DNA of 6,378 nucleotides from Nanobdellota archaeon (GTDB taxonomy: Archaea; Nanobdellota; Nanobdellia; Woesearchaeales; GW2011-AR9). The translations under genes and the position numbers were made by a program. The notes under the pieces were generated by a model. That model ran no database searches. It was not told the origin of the DNA and saw nothing but the letters and a program-made list of their open reading frames with translations. The stretch spans positions 1 to 6,378 of the forward strand of contig JAUYQE010000083.1 of NCBI GenBank assembly GCA_030695605.1, read 5' to 3'. Of the stretch, positions 6,005-6,378 are shown one piece after another (the first letter of the stretch is position 1; every line of letters starts with the position of its first letter).

Positions 6005-6378
6005 CTATTTCAGAGAAGGTTCAGGCACCTGGTCCGTGTTTTCCATCTTTTCTTCTCCTACCACCCGCAACTTCTGCGCTTTCTTCCGAGCTATTCTTAA
6101 AGCCAGATGCAGCGGCTCGGGCAATTTATGCGGCGGAAGGATGGTGGTCGGAATGATCTGCTGCACGGTGCTTAAAGAGACGAGATGGCCGGGCGAGGCG
6201 TAAAGGGGATTTGCGTGCTCTTTGGTTTTAAGAGCATAGCCCAGCGTTTTATCTTGAACAAGAATTTTTCCATCTGCAACCGTGCCGAGGGGCAAAGTCT
6301 CGCTGATGCCGATCGTCGGCACGTTCAAAGCCAAGCCCAGATGGGAAGCTATGCCAAGACGGCGCGGATGGAGTATCC
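6005..6378 (-). CDS. nfi: Endonuclease V (deoxyinosine 3' endonuclease), N-terminus cut by window edge
   Basis: The frame is open to the right edge, so 123 C-terminal residues are visible and the true start is outside the window. It reads ILHPRRLGIASHLGLALNVP then TIGIS, matching the endonuclease V core that follows the catalytic DGxG, including the conserved His of HPR (residue 3) and ASHLG. Further on come NPLYASPGHLVSL (56-68, with conserved His64) and the typical C-terminal LPEP (85-88). A charged tail of about 25 residues extends past the usual end. The enzyme nicks DNA one base 3' of deaminated adenine (inosine) to start repair. Odd point: the family motif IG-x-[AS]-K reads IGISE, so the usual active-site Lys is Glu (residue 26, codon 6301-6299). 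The first two catalytic Asp/Glu residues are not visible. An internal TTG at 6334 is not the real start, because homology continues upstream of it. It lies 116 bp before smc, same strand. Confidence 0.9.
   Translation of the reverse strand, partial: ILHPRRLGIASHLGLALNVPTIGISETLPLGTVADGKILVQDKTLGYALKTKEHANPLYASPGHLVSLSTVQQIIPTTILPPHKLPEPLHLALRIARKKAQKLRVVGEEKMENTDQVPEPSLK

Noticed and set aside
5560..6156. A 198-codon plus-strand open frame spanning the smc start, the spacer and the endonuclease V end
   Set aside because: It crosses two well-supported minus-strand genes and the smc promoter and has no domain signal.
6005..6334. A complete 109-codon gene starting at TTG 6334
   Set aside because: The endonuclease V motif HPRRLGIASHLG lies upstream in the same frame up to the window edge, so the TTG is an internal Leu codon and the gene is truncated by the window.

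Overview
The window looks archaeal, most likely from a DPANN-type lineage (Woesearchaeota-like); this is an inference. The grounds are an archaeal-style SMC ATPase, TATA-like boxes at archaeal promoter distances (one with a start about 29 nt downstream, suggesting a leaderless mRNA), few Shine-Dalgarno sequences, and short hydrophobic and Bro-N proteins of the kind common in small archaeal genomes. Every gene I can support is on the minus strand, so the window reads naturally from its right end to its left.

Right part (about 2400-6378) is GC-rich, about 50% G+C in the lines I sampled, and holds genome-maintenance genes. At the right edge is the C-terminal part of endonuclease V, a deaminated-base repair nuclease that runs off the window. 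A 116-bp AT-rich spacer follows, with T-rich termination signals and a clear TATA box. Then comes a complete 1162-residue SMC chromosome-condensation ATPase that fills more than half the window.

Left part (1-2399) is AT-rich (about 25-35% G+C in sampled coding lines) and looks like an accessory island abutting the smc stop codon. It contains a two-gene unit: a 282-aa Bro-N (phage-antirepressor-like) DNA-binding protein, followed 3 nt later by a 159-aa membrane protein with a six-cysteine loop. The unit has its own promoter with a perfect 17-nt palindrome directly against the TATA box. Further left, separated by a structured spacer, is a 5'-complete but edge-truncated C39-like cysteine peptidase.

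The most unusual observation is that the two-gene unit is bracketed by two spacers carrying the same three short blocks in the same order but in opposite orientation, both pointing inward (687-793 on plus, 2262-2193 on minus). This makes about 1.6 kb look like a discrete cassette with imperfect inverted ends and no visible transposase. Two other points merit attention: a Glu in endonuclease V where the family normally has its conserved active-site Lys, and an unlinked smc with no scpA directly downstream, where the cassette sits instead.
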